Of a stretch of 8,061 nucleotides of DNA, positions 1-6,556 are shown one piece after another. The DNA comes from Cryomorphaceae bacterium (GTDB lineage Bacteria; Bacteroidota; Bacteroidia; Flavobacteriales; Schleiferiaceae): NCBI GenBank assembly GCA_949547975.1, contig CATITW010000018.1:1-8061 (forward strand). The letters are read 5' to 3'. Every line of letters starts with the position of its first letter. The first letter of the stretch is position 1. Both the position numbers and the translations under genes were made by a program. Under the pieces are notes generated by a model. It saw only the letters and a list, made by a program, of their open reading frames with translations. It was not told the origin of the DNA and made no database searches.

Positions 1-27
1 AGTTGAAGGCTCTTTTACTTTAGACAT
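1..27 (-). CDS. Possible 5' end of a divergent gene, cut by the window edge
   Basis: On the minus strand an ATG at 27-25 opens a frame that stays open to the window edge, reading MSKVKEPST. Only nine codons are visible, so no family can be assigned. A gene divergent from clpC would leave a shared regulatory region of about 130 bp, which is a plausible layout. A DnaA box ends directly against this start codon. It could equally be a chance open frame; nine codons without a stop is weak evidence. Confidence 0.25.
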
Positions 28-36
28 TTATCCACA
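28..36 (+). promoter_or_regulatory. Perfect DnaA box (TTATCCACA)
   Basis: The nine bases match the high-affinity DnaA box consensus TTATNCACA exactly. A degenerate copy, TTATCAACT, lies in the same orientation at 59-67 with two mismatches. DnaA boxes act at origins and also in promoters controlled by the initiator DnaA. One perfect box does not make an origin: I see no box cluster and no long AT-rich unwinding element. It could regulate clpC or a divergent gene, or be coincidence. Confidence 0.4.
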
Positions 37-156
37 TCTGGATGTTAACAAAACCTTCTTATCAACTGCCGTGTTGTCTTAAAAGATGCTCGGAGTTTTA
101 ATAATATAGCATTGGCACACAATGTGCAGTACCCTTACATGTAATACCCTACTACT
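37..156 (+). promoter_or_regulatory. clpC upstream region (promoter not firmly located)
   Basis: This AT-rich stretch has no credible gene and should hold the clpC promoter. The best candidate is TTGTCT at 74-79 followed 22 bases later by TAATATAG at 102-109, a partial match to the Bacteroidota pattern (a TTG near -33, TAnnTTTG near -7). The -7 match is imperfect. Inverted repeats lie just downstream. No Shine-Dalgarno sequence precedes the clpC start at 157, which is usual for this phylum. No CtsR- or CIRCE-like operator was recognised. Confidence 0.3.
110..127. repeat. Two interleaved short inverted repeats upstream of clpC
   Basis: GCACA (115-119) and TGTGC (123-127) are perfect inverted arms around a 3-base spacer. 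CATTG (110-114) and CAATG (120-124) form a second perfect pair around a 5-base spacer, overlapping the first. The two pairings exclude each other if folded in RNA, or together could form a dyad bound by a protein. They lie 30-47 bases before the clpC start, so either an operator or a 5' UTR hairpin is possible. Arms of five bases are short enough to occur by chance. Confidence 0.3.
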
Positions 157-2781
157 ATGGAAGAAAATTTCAGCCCACGTGTTAGAGACGTCATCACCTA
201 CAGCAAAGAGGAGGCGATGCGTTTGGGGCACGATTATATAGGAACCGAACACTTGCTTCTCGGCATTTTGCGTGAGGGTGAGAGCACGGCGATTAAAATT
301 TTAAATGACCTCGGTCTAGATTCGGCAAACGTTCGAGCGAAGATTGAAGGAATCGCGGCGCCGTATGCTACAAACGTACCGGGTACGGCGAAGAATTTGC
401 CACTGACCAGGCAGGCAGAGAAAGCACTGAAGACGACGTTCTTAGAGGCGAAGCTATTTCAGAGCCCCGTCATTCGCACGCCACACCTACTGCTATGTAT
501 TTTGAGAAACGATAATGACCCGATCAGCAGTGTTATGGCTCAGATGGGCGCTTCTTACGATGCCGTGAAGAGCGAATACCAGCAGAACTATATCGATACT
601 GATACGGACAAATCTAAAGATGCACCTTCGATGAGTTTTGAGGACGGTGGAGATTTGGATGAGCCTACTAGTGGCGCTCGTCGCTCAGGAGGGTCAGCAG
701 GTGCTAAAAAAGAAAAGTCTAAAACACCTGTATTGGACAACTTTGGTAAGGATTTGACCAAAGCCGCTGAGCAAGATCGTTTGGACCCTGTGGTTGGGCG
801 TGAGAAGGAGATTGAGCGTGTGAGCCAGATCCTGAGCCGCAGAAAGAAGAACAATCCCCTACTTATTGGAGAACCCGGTGTGGGTAAAAGTGCGATTGCA
901 GAGGGATTAGCCCTGCGCATCGTGAATAAGCAAGTGAGTCGTGTGCTGTTCGACAAGCGCGTGATCAGCTTAGATCTAGCCTCGCTCGTTGCGGGGACTA
1001 AATACCGTGGACAGTTCGAGGAGCGCATGAAAGCGTTGATGAATGAATTGGAAAAGAACGATGATATCATCCTCTTTATCGATGAGCTTCATACCATCGT
1101 AGGTGCTGGTGGCGCGACTGGAAGTTTGGATGCTTCCAACATGTTTAAGCCAGCATTAGCTCGAGGTGAGATTCAATGTATTGGTGCTACGACGCTCGAT
1201 GAATACCGTCAGTTTATTGAAAAAGACGGTGCCTTGGAGCGTAGATTCCAAAAGGTAACTGTAGATCCTACTTCACCTGAGGAAACGGTTCAGATTTTAA
1301 ATAACATCAAGGACAAATACGAGGACCACCACAATGTAATCTATACGGATGAAGCCTTGGAGGCGTGTGTAAAGCTTACCCAACGCTACATTTCTGACCG
1401 TCACTTGCCGGACAAGGCGATCGATGCGCTGGATGAAGCGGGATCGCGTGTGCACATCACAAATATAGAGGTACCGGAAGAGATCAAGACCTTGGAATCT
1501 CGTTTGGAGAGCATCAAGGAGGAAAAGGTCCAAGTGGTTAAGAGCCAGCGTTATGAGGAGGCTGCAAGGTTGCGCGACGATGAGAAAAAAATCGAAGCGG
1601 AATTGGAAACGGCTCGCATGTCTTGGGAGGACAGCATTAAGCTGAACCGCAAACAAGTAGACGAAGCGGAAGTTGCCGAAGTAGTTGCAATGATGACGGG
1701 CGTTCCGGTACAACGAGTGGCGCAGCAAGAGCTGGATAAATTGGCCCAGATGGAAGATTTGCTGAAAGGCAATGTAATCGGGCAAGACGATGCAGTGAAA
1801 AAGATTGTGCGTGCCATTCAAAGAAACCGTGCGGGGTTGAAAGATCCGAAGAAACCGATCGGTTCGTTTATCTTCTTAGGCCCTACTGGAGTCGGTAAAA
1901 CGCAATTGGCGAAGGAATTGACCAAGCTTTTGTTTGATAGTGAAGACAATATGATTCGTATCGACATGAGCGAATACATGGAAAAGTTTGCCATTTCACG
2001 TCTTGTGGGAGCGCCTCCAGGATATGTTGGATACGAGGAAGGCGGTCAGCTTACAGAACGCGTACGTCGCAAGCCGTATTCAGTGATTTTGCTCGATGAG
2101 ATTGAAAAAGCACACCCTGATGTATTCAACCTCTTGCTTCAAGCGCTTGACGACGGTCAGATCACAGATTCTCTCGGGAGAAAGGTGGACTTTAAGAACA
2201 CCATCATTATTATGACCTCTAATCTAGGTTCTCGCCAGCTTAAGGACTTTGGAACCGGAGTAGGTTTCGGTACAAGTTCTCGTGAACAAACGAAGTCTGA
2301 TTTGGAAAAGAGCGTCATTCAAAGTGCATTAAAGAAGGCGTTTGCGCCGGAATTTTTGAATAGAATCGATGATGTGGTCTTGTTCAATTCATTGACCAAA
2401 GAGAACATCCACAAGATCATTGATATTGAATTGCGCTCGTTGTTCGGACGTATTGAGGATCTCGGTTACGGGATTGTGTTAAGTGATGAAGCGAAAAGCT
2501 TTGTTGCAGATGAAGGTTTCGACGAAGCCTTCGGTGCACGTCCGTTAGCGCGTGCCCTTCAGAAATTGATCGAAGATCCGCTCGCAGAGCACATCATCGG
2601 TAAAAAGCTCGAGGAAGGCGATAAAGTGGTGATCGGTCTCAAGGACAAAGAACTCGTGTTTGACATCGAGAAAGGGGTGCTGTTGGGTGCCGCGGATGCT
2701 TCAAAGCTGCTTACAGAAAATGATGCGACCGCGTCTGAGCAAGCTACTTCTGAAGAAGACTCAAATACTACAGCAGAATAA
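157..2781 (+). CDS. clpC: ClpC, AAA+ unfoldase subunit of the ClpCP protease
   Basis: ClpC is the cytoplasmic Hsp100 hexamer that unfolds proteins and threads them into the ClpP peptidase. The 874 residues show, in order: two Clp_N repeats (about 5-66 and 81-143); a Gly/Ser/charged linker (about 147-190); AAA+ domain 1 with Walker A GEPGVGKS (238-245), Walker B ending D309-E310 and an RRF arginine-finger region near 362; a UVR/middle segment (about 450-490); and AAA+ domain 2 with Walker A GPTGVGKT (575-582), pore loop GYVG (622-625), Walker B ending D647-E648 and sensor 2 GAR (793-795). A VGF tripeptide (702-704) sits where ClpP-binding loops occur, and the middle domain is short, so this is ClpC rather than the disaggregase ClpB. 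The start is chosen because MEENFSPRVRDVI is the standard family N-terminus. The C-terminus ends in an acidic, Ser/Thr-rich tail. The gene appears monocistronic and overlaps the convergent downstream gene by 14 bp. Confidence 0.97.
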   Translation: MEENFSPRVRDVITYSKEEAMRLGHDYIGTEHLLLGILREGESTAIKILNDLGLDSANVRAKIEGIAAPYATNVPGTAKNLPLTRQAEKALKTTFLEAKLFQSPVIRTPHLLLCILRNDNDPISSVMAQMGASYDAVKSEYQQNYIDTDTDKSKDAPSMSFEDGGDLDEPTSGARRSGGSAGAKKEKSKTPVLDNFGKDLTKAAEQDRLDPVVGREKEIERVSQILSRRKKNNPLLIGEPGVGKSAIAEGLALRIVNKQVSRVLFDKRVISLDLASLVAGTKYRGQFEERMKALMNELEKNDDIILFIDELHTIVGAGGATGSLDASNMFKPALARGEIQCIGATTLDEYRQFIEKDGALERRFQKVTVDPTSPEETVQILNNIKDKYEDHHNVIYTDEALEACVKLTQRYISDRHLPDKAIDALDEAGSRVHITNIEVPEEIKTLESRLESIKEEKVQVVKSQRYEEAARLRDDEKKIEAELETARMSWEDSIKLNRKQVDEAEVAEVVAMMTGVPVQRVAQQELDKLAQMEDLLKGNVIGQDDAVKKIVRAIQRNRAGLKDPKKPIGSFIFLGPTGVGKTQLAKELTKLLFDSEDNMIRIDMSEYMEKFAISRLVGAPPGYVGYEEGGQLTERVRRKPYSVILLDEIEKAHPDVFNLLLQALDDGQITDSLGRKVDFKNTIIIMTSNLGSRQLKDFGTGVGFGTSSREQTKSDLEKSVIQSALKKAFAPEFLNRIDDVVLFNSLTKENIHKIIDIELRSLFGRIEDLGYGIVLSDEAKSFVADEGFDEAFGARPLARALQKLIEDPLAEHIIGKKLEEGDKVVIGLKDKELVFDIEKGVLLGAADASKLLTENDATASEQATSEEDSNTTAE

Positions 2782-4027
2782 CGTTATCGGGGTGTTGCTC
2801 AGCGAGCTTCATCCCGATGGCATTGATCGTGGGTGATGGACTAATGGTAAAAAATTGGTCTCTCACCCACGCTTCGTTATGGAGGAAGTCGTCTCCTGGA
2901 TAGATGCCAAGTACGTTGCCTGAATCGATAAAAACGGCTCCAGTCTGTTCACGTAGATCCACTAAGAGCTTCTGCGGATTTGCGCCCTTCAAAAGTGCCA
3001 ATGCTTCCGCATCCGTGCGCTCTTCTCGGCGCATAGTGTTCATGAAATCTGCCAACCATTGTTGCCCAGAGGTGTAGGAGCCAAACTTGCGTAGCGCTCC
3101 GGAGCCTATGGATTTTTGCACGACCCATTTGAGCTCTCCTCTACCATTTTCATAGGCGTAGAGGCCAAATTTTAAACTTTGCTTTTTCTGTGCCTTATTC
3201 AATGGTGGCCAGTGCTGACGTATCAAATGGTCCTCATAAATCAAACTCAGCGTCTCGTTCGGCCATTCCGTGTATTTAATGTGGTGACACTCCTTCATCA
3301 GGCGCTGGTATTTCGTACTCTGCTGCTCTGTGCTGAAGTGTTGTGTTATGCGCTGCTTGATGTTGTTTGCTTTTCCGATATAAAGCGGCATTCCGAAAGC
3401 GTCATGAAACTCGTATACCCCATGTGTTTTCGGGAGCTCGTCAAAGATTACGGCATCGAGATGATCGGGCATTTGAATTCTTTTCAGCAGGCCCAATTTC
3501 GGATCCGACAATAACTTCTCGTCGTAATCGGCATGCTGGCAATGAATCAAGACCTCCGCTGCACATAGGGCATCGCTTAGCGCACGGTGTGGATTGTCAT
3601 TCTCAACCGCCAATTCTCTTGCAAGATTCGCCAATGAATACCGTCCAAACTCTGGAAACGCAGCACGTGCATACTTCACCGTACACAGCTTTGCCATCCG
3701 CCAGGGAGTGCCCGCTTCTTTGAATGCCCGTTCGATGAAACTGTAATCGAAATTCACGCTGTGTGCCACGAAAACATCCCCTGCTAACTGTTCTAACAGC
3801 TCTGGGATCAGCTCCTCAAACGTAGGTGCGTCTGCCACCATGTCATCCGTTATACCGGTGAGCATTTGAATGTTATAGGGAATAGAACGGTCCGGACGCA
3901 CAAAGCTGGACCACTGGTGGGTGATCTTTTTGTGTTCCACATGGGCAATACCGATCTCGGTAATGTCATTCCCACTGGGCTTCCCTCCCGTGGTTTCGAT
4001 ATCTACAACTACATATTTCACAGGCAT
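2768..4027 (-). CDS. DEDDh exonuclease fused to a GIY-YIG endonuclease domain
   Basis: This 419-residue protein probably works in DNA repair or nucleic-acid processing. Residues 1-165 form a DnaQ-like 3'-5' exonuclease with the full DEDDh set: D9 and E11 (VVDIETTGG), D94 (HSVNFD), H147 and D152 (HRALSDA). Residues about 200-278 form a UvrC/Cho-type GIY-YIG nuclease: GVY (203-205), YIG (216-218), R226 and catalytic E265, followed by PPLN. Both active sites look intact. Residues about 280-419 are not assigned to a known domain. An upstream in-frame ATG at 4066 would add 13 residues, but the start at 4027 is preferred because MPVKYVVVDIETTGG matches the normal exonuclease N-terminus. The order (DnaQ exonuclease, then GIY-YIG) resembles proteins annotated in Bacteroidota and Actinobacteria as epsilon-subunit-like or UvrC-like nucleases; the in vivo substrate is uncertain. 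Its last 14 bases overlap the end of clpC, and it is divergent from the DUF456 gene. Confidence 0.9.
   Translation of the reverse strand: MPVKYVVVDIETTGGKPSGNDITEIGIAHVEHKKITHQWSSFVRPDRSIPYNIQMLTGITDDMVADAPTFEELIPELLEQLAGDVFVAHSVNFDYSFIERAFKEAGTPWRMAKLCTVKYARAAFPEFGRYSLANLARELAVENDNPHRALSDALCAAEVLIHCQHADYDEKLLSDPKLGLLKRIQMPDHLDAVIFDELPKTHGVYEFHDAFGMPLYIGKANNIKQRITQHFSTEQQSTKYQRLMKECHHIKYTEWPNETLSLIYEDHLIRQHWPPLNKAQKKQSLKFGLYAYENGRGELKWVVQKSIGSGALRKFGSYTSGQQWLADFMNTMRREERTDAEALALLKGANPQKLLVDLREQTGAVFIDSGNVLGIYPGDDFLHNEAWVRDQFFTISPSPTINAIGMKLAEQHPDNVILL
2786..2818 (+). terminator. Strong hairpin just after the clpC stop codon
   Basis: Left arm ATCGGGGTG (2786-2794) pairs with CATCCCGAT (2810-2818), then a TT/TT internal loop, then GCTC (2797-2800) pairs with GAGC (2804-2807) around the loop AGC. 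In rightward RNA the only imperfect outer pair (2792 with 2812) is a G-U wobble; in leftward RNA the same pair is a C-A mismatch. The fold is therefore better in the clpC transcript and begins 5 bases after its stop. No T-tract follows, so it is not a textbook intrinsic terminator; it may instead protect the 3' end or stop RNA polymerase together with convergent transcription. It lies entirely inside the opposing gene's coding sequence. Confidence 0.5.
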
Positions 4028-4081
4028 GAAATTAGTCAAAACCCCCGCCGCTTCTCCCCTGCACATTGTATATTTATCCTC
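4028..4081. promoter_or_regulatory. Divergent promoter gap between nuclease gene and six-gene operon
   Basis: These 54 bases separate two divergent starts, so at least the operon promoter should lie here or within the nuclease gene. TATATTTA at 4069-4076 matches the Bacteroidota -7 element TAnnTTTG at all but its last base, but sits only 5 bases before the ATG at 4082. If it is used, the DUF456 mRNA would be leaderless or nearly so. I found no TTG at a suitable distance upstream. The middle is unusually C-rich on the plus strand (4040-4060). No Shine-Dalgarno sequence is visible for either gene. Confidence 0.3.
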
Positions 4082-4534
4082 ATGGAAGTACTCATCTGGA
4101 TTTTACTGATCGCCGGGCTTGTGGGAGCGGTCGTTCCTGCGTTACCAGGACCAATTTTTTCCGCCATCGCCTTAGCACTTGCGCTCTACACGGATCCCTC
4201 CAACCAAGCGAATTGGGGTTGGGTCGTTTTAGGGCTTGTGATATTCATCATCGACTACCTCCTGCCTTCCTACCTCACGAAAAAAGGAGGAGCCTCCCCT
4301 CGTGCATCAAAGGGTGCACTGATCGGCATGTTACTGGGGTTGTTTACAGGTCCCGGCATGCTCTTATCCGGAGCAATTGGTGCATTTTTAGGGGAATACA
4401 GCGTCACAAAAGAGGCAAGTAAAAGCCTGAAAGCGGCACTATTCGCCATGCTTGGTGTGGTTTCAGGAATTGTCGTCAAAGTCATCTACTGTGCAGGAAT
4501 GATTGTTCTGTATTCGATCGAATGGGTACTATGA
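4082..4534 (+). CDS. DUF456 family small integral membrane protein
   Basis: The protein has 150 residues, almost all hydrophobic, with about four to five membrane segments (roughly 3-25, 26-36, 45-65, 78-104 and 118-148). Family marks are the early LPGP (21-24), an aspartate in a membrane helix (D58) followed by LLP (60-62), and a glycine-rich stretch from K77-G78 to G104-E105. These fit DUF456, whose function is unknown. The frame is open far upstream inside the opposing nuclease gene, but the start at 4082 gives the usual hydrophobic N-terminus and avoids that overlap. It is first in the operon and its stop overlaps the next gene's start (ATGA, 4531-4534). DUF456 genes occur in many contexts, so a role in the ABC system that follows is suggested only by position. 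Confidence 0.82.
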   Translation: MEVLIWILLIAGLVGAVVPALPGPIFSAIALALALYTDPSNQANWGWVVLGLVIFIIDYLLPSYLTKKGGASPRASKGALIGMLLGLFTGPGMLLSGAIGAFLGEYSVTKEASKSLKAALFAMLGVVSGIVVKVIYCAGMIVLYSIEWVL

Positions 4535-5070
4535 TCATAACACTTGGGACCCATACCATTACGTACCCAGAGATGGATGTATCTCCAGGATTAACCCTTG
4601 TTGTAGGACCTTCAGGCGCAGGAAAAACTACGTTACTACGTGCACTTCATGCTACGCTAGAGGGAAGTATTGATGGACCGCTCCCTCTGGAGTCGGATCA
4701 AACCTCGCTCATGCCGCAGCAACACAGCTGGGTACCCTATTTCACCCTAAGCGAGCACATGAAACTTACACCGGAAGTATCAGAACAGGCCTTAGACCAG
4801 CTAGGACTTACAGGCCTTGAAGACAAATTTCCGCATCAGCTCAGCGTAGGTCAATTGCAACGATTTTCACTACTCATCAGTCTCTCTGTACCGGCAGAAC
4901 TGTATTTGTTAGACGAGCCTTCGAGCGCATTAGATACCGATCTAGCCGAGCGGAGTTTCCGCTATTTAGAGCAACATATCCAGGCCCATCCCAACAGTTA
5001 TTATGTTGCCGTAACGCATGACGATCGTATGATGCGCGCGTTTTCATCGGCTAAAACCATCGAATTATGA
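4531..5070 (+). CDS. ABC transporter ATPase, compact, paired with MacB-like permease
   Basis: This is the cytoplasmic ATPase of the ABC system encoded with the next gene. It has 179 residues with all nucleotide-binding elements: Walker A GPSGAGKT (26-33), Q-loop Q63/Q64, signature LSVGQ (104-108), Walker B LYLLDE (124-129), D-loop SALD (132-135) and switch H163. It is about 40 residues shorter than a typical LolD/MacB-type ATPase (about 220-230); the N-terminal strands and the helical subdomain between Q-loop and signature are short. ATG codons at 4522 and 4531 are both in frame. I prefer 4531 because it gives the same ATGA overlap as most other junctions in this operon and removes only three residues. 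The ATPase likely drives mechanical movement in a FtsX/MacB-like permease; the transported or extracted substrate is not evident. Confidence 0.92.
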   Translation: MIITLGTHTITYPEMDVSPGLTLVVGPSGAGKTTLLRALHATLEGSIDGPLPLESDQTSLMPQQHSWVPYFTLSEHMKLTPEVSEQALDQLGLTGLEDKFPHQLSVGQLQRFSLLISLSVPAELYLLDEPSSALDTDLAERSFRYLEQHIQAHPNSYYVAVTHDDRMMRAFSSAKTIEL

Positions 5071-6143
5071 AGTTGATTGTACTGTTTTGGCGGGCACAAC
5101 TTCGTAGAAAGACCGCGCCACTGTTGATTATCGCGTTTTTATCATTACTCACTGCGCTCCTGGTCCAAGTTCCCTCGATGACCTCGTCTTACGTGTATTC
5201 GAAATGGCGTGAAAGTGCGCAATACGCAGATGTCGTGGTAGGCTACAAGGGCTCTCCCCTACAAATTGTTGCAAATACAATGTACCGTCTAGAGAATCCG
5301 ACCGGTAATTTACCGCAGGAGAGTGTGACGTACTGGAAGAAACACCCGATGGTCTCCGAAAGTTGCCCTGTGGCGTTGGGAGACAATATCGACGGCTATC
5401 CCATAGTAGGTACCGATACTAATTACTTTCGCTGGATGAACATCGCCCTGCTCCACGGGCGCTGGCCGAGCGCAAGTACGGAGGTTGTGCTTTCTGCAGA
5501 ATTGGCCAGGCGTTTAGAAATTTCGATCGGTGACCATCTGCACAGCTCCCATGGAAGTGATGCCAAGGGCGAGGCGCACGACCACCACCATCTTGAGGTA
5601 GTCGGGCTGACCCGTGGCAAACGTGCAGCGGATAACGAGGCCTTCTTTGTTCCCGTTGAAGCGTATTATGACATGCACCACGGCCAAGGAGATGGCGCAG
5701 TAACGGCCCTAATGCTCCGGCTCAAATCCAAATCGGCGCTTGTGATGTTGCCGCGGGTGTTTGATGCACGAGCAAACGAACAAGGGGCATTTCCAGTCTT
5801 TATTTTTGCTGGGTTGCAGAAACAATGGGCACCTACCCTTGCAAAACTCGAAACTTGGGGCATGTTACTCCCAGCTGCAGTTGCGTTGTTGTTTATCGCA
5901 TTCCTATACTTTTTAGCTCGGGGTGAACGCGAAGCTCGTTTGTATTTGCAGCATCTTAAAACTTCACCGCTTGAGCGTTATGTAGCTTTATATGGCATGC
6001 CACTGATCAGCGCGCTTAGCGGATTTTTACTGCACTTGCTTCTGCTTTGGGGCTTTGATTTCTCCATCGCATCAATAGGTGCAGGTCTCGCATTGCTTCC
6101 GACGGCAGTAGCGGCTTTACTTTTTACACGCATTCGTTCATGA
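5067..6143 (+). CDS. MacB/FtsX-type ABC permease with histidine-rich periplasmic domain
   Basis: The 358 residues give the four-helix MacB/FtsX layout: helix 1 (about 17-36), a large extracytoplasmic domain (about 37-262), then helices 2-4 (about 264-284, 305-329, 334-354). Segments such as DVVVGYKGSPLQ (55-66) and NPTGN (77-81) are typical, as I recall, of the permeases encoded beside DUF3299 genes, e.g. PA4065 in the zinc-starvation-induced PA4063-PA4066 cluster of Pseudomonas aeruginosa. Nine histidines fall between 157 and 205 (157, 159, 162, 171, 173, 174, 175, 204, 205), including HDHHH, which suggests metal binding in the periplasm. The start overlaps the ATPase stop (ATGA), and the stop overlaps the next gene the same way, so the products are probably made in fixed ratio. 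Zinc as the metal is inferred from the family link and the histidines. An alternative is a lipoprotein- or envelope-stress-related MacB-like machine. Confidence 0.87.
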   Translation: MKLIVLFWRAQLRRKTAPLLIIAFLSLLTALLVQVPSMTSSYVYSKWRESAQYADVVVGYKGSPLQIVANTMYRLENPTGNLPQESVTYWKKHPMVSESCPVALGDNIDGYPIVGTDTNYFRWMNIALLHGRWPSASTEVVLSAELARRLEISIGDHLHSSHGSDAKGEAHDHHHLEVVGLTRGKRAADNEAFFVPVEAYYDMHHGQGDGAVTALMLRLKSKSALVMLPRVFDARANEQGAFPVFIFAGLQKQWAPTLAKLETWGMLLPAAVALLFIAFLYFLARGEREARLYLQHLKTSPLERYVALYGMPLISALSGFLLHLLLLWGFDFSIASIGAGLALLPTAVAALLFTRIRS

Positions 6144-6556
6144 AAAAACTACTGATTTGCATCGCAATGGTGCTAGGAAGCTCGAGCCTGTGGGCGCAAC
6201 AGGTGATTCCTTGGGATCTACTAGCAGTACCCTACTCTACGACTCCAGACGGATTGTACCAGCCGACCTTTCCATCGTGGTTGGACAAATACAAGAACAC
6301 GGAGGTGGTGATTCAAGGTTATTTGGTACCGGTGGATGTCGAAGGCAACCAGTACGCGCTGAGTCGTTACGCTTTTTCCTCGTGTTTTTTCTGCGGAAAT
6401 GCTGCGCCGAATACGGTGGTGGAATTGGTGTTTAAAGAGCGTCCAGATGCGTTCATCACGGACCAATTCGTAGTCATCAAAGGCACCCTTGTATTCAATG
6501 AAAAAGATCCATTCCGATTGTTCTTCATTCTTCAAAACGCTAGTCTACACGGGTGA
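6140..6556 (+). CDS. Secreted SCFFCG-motif protein, first tandem copy (DUF3299-like?)
   Basis: The 138-residue protein starts with a clear signal peptide (MKKLL, hydrophobic core, likely cleavage after WA-Q near residue 19-21); no lipobox is seen, so it should be a soluble periplasmic protein. The mature part has IQGYLVPVD (58-66), then YALSRYAFSSCFFCGNAAP (72-90) with C82 and C85, then a beta-rich tail. The order (a GY.VP strand, then an LS/LV-type strand leading into a conserved loop) resembles DUF3299 proteins, which carry a CIH.PPPP.NQ loop at that place; calling it a remote relative is inference. The CFFC pair could bind a metal or haem, or be redox-active. It is about 33% similar by eye to the next gene and looks like a tandem duplicate. 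Its start overlaps the permease stop (ATGA). Confidence 0.78.
   Translation: MKKLLICIAMVLGSSSLWAQQVIPWDLLAVPYSTTPDGLYQPTFPSWLDKYKNTEVVIQGYLVPVDVEGNQYALSRYAFSSCFFCGNAAPNTVVELVFKERPDAFITDQFVVIKGTLVFNEKDPFRLFFILQNASLHG

Noticed and set aside
1..156. Chromosomal replication origin upstream of clpC
   Set aside because: Only one perfect DnaA box and one degenerate copy are visible, without dnaA, an AT-rich unwinding element or a box cluster in the window.
588..1070. Open frame of 160 codons on the minus strand inside clpC
   Set aside because: It is fully antisense to the AAA+ domain 1 coding region, has low-complexity Ser/Leu/Arg composition and no recognisable domain.
1297..1821. Open frame of 174 codons on the minus strand inside clpC
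   Set aside because: It lies antisense to well-conserved clpC codons and has no motif, signal or plausible start region; it is explained by clpC codon use.
4028..4066. 13-residue N-terminal extension of the nuclease gene from ATG 4066
   Set aside because: The exonuclease family begins a few residues before the DIET motif, which the ATG at 4027 supplies.
3866..4081. Upstream extension of the DUF456 frame, 72 codons
   Set aside because: It overlaps the exonuclease domain of the opposite gene and adds a non-hydrophobic N-terminus foreign to DUF456; the start at 4082 fits the family.
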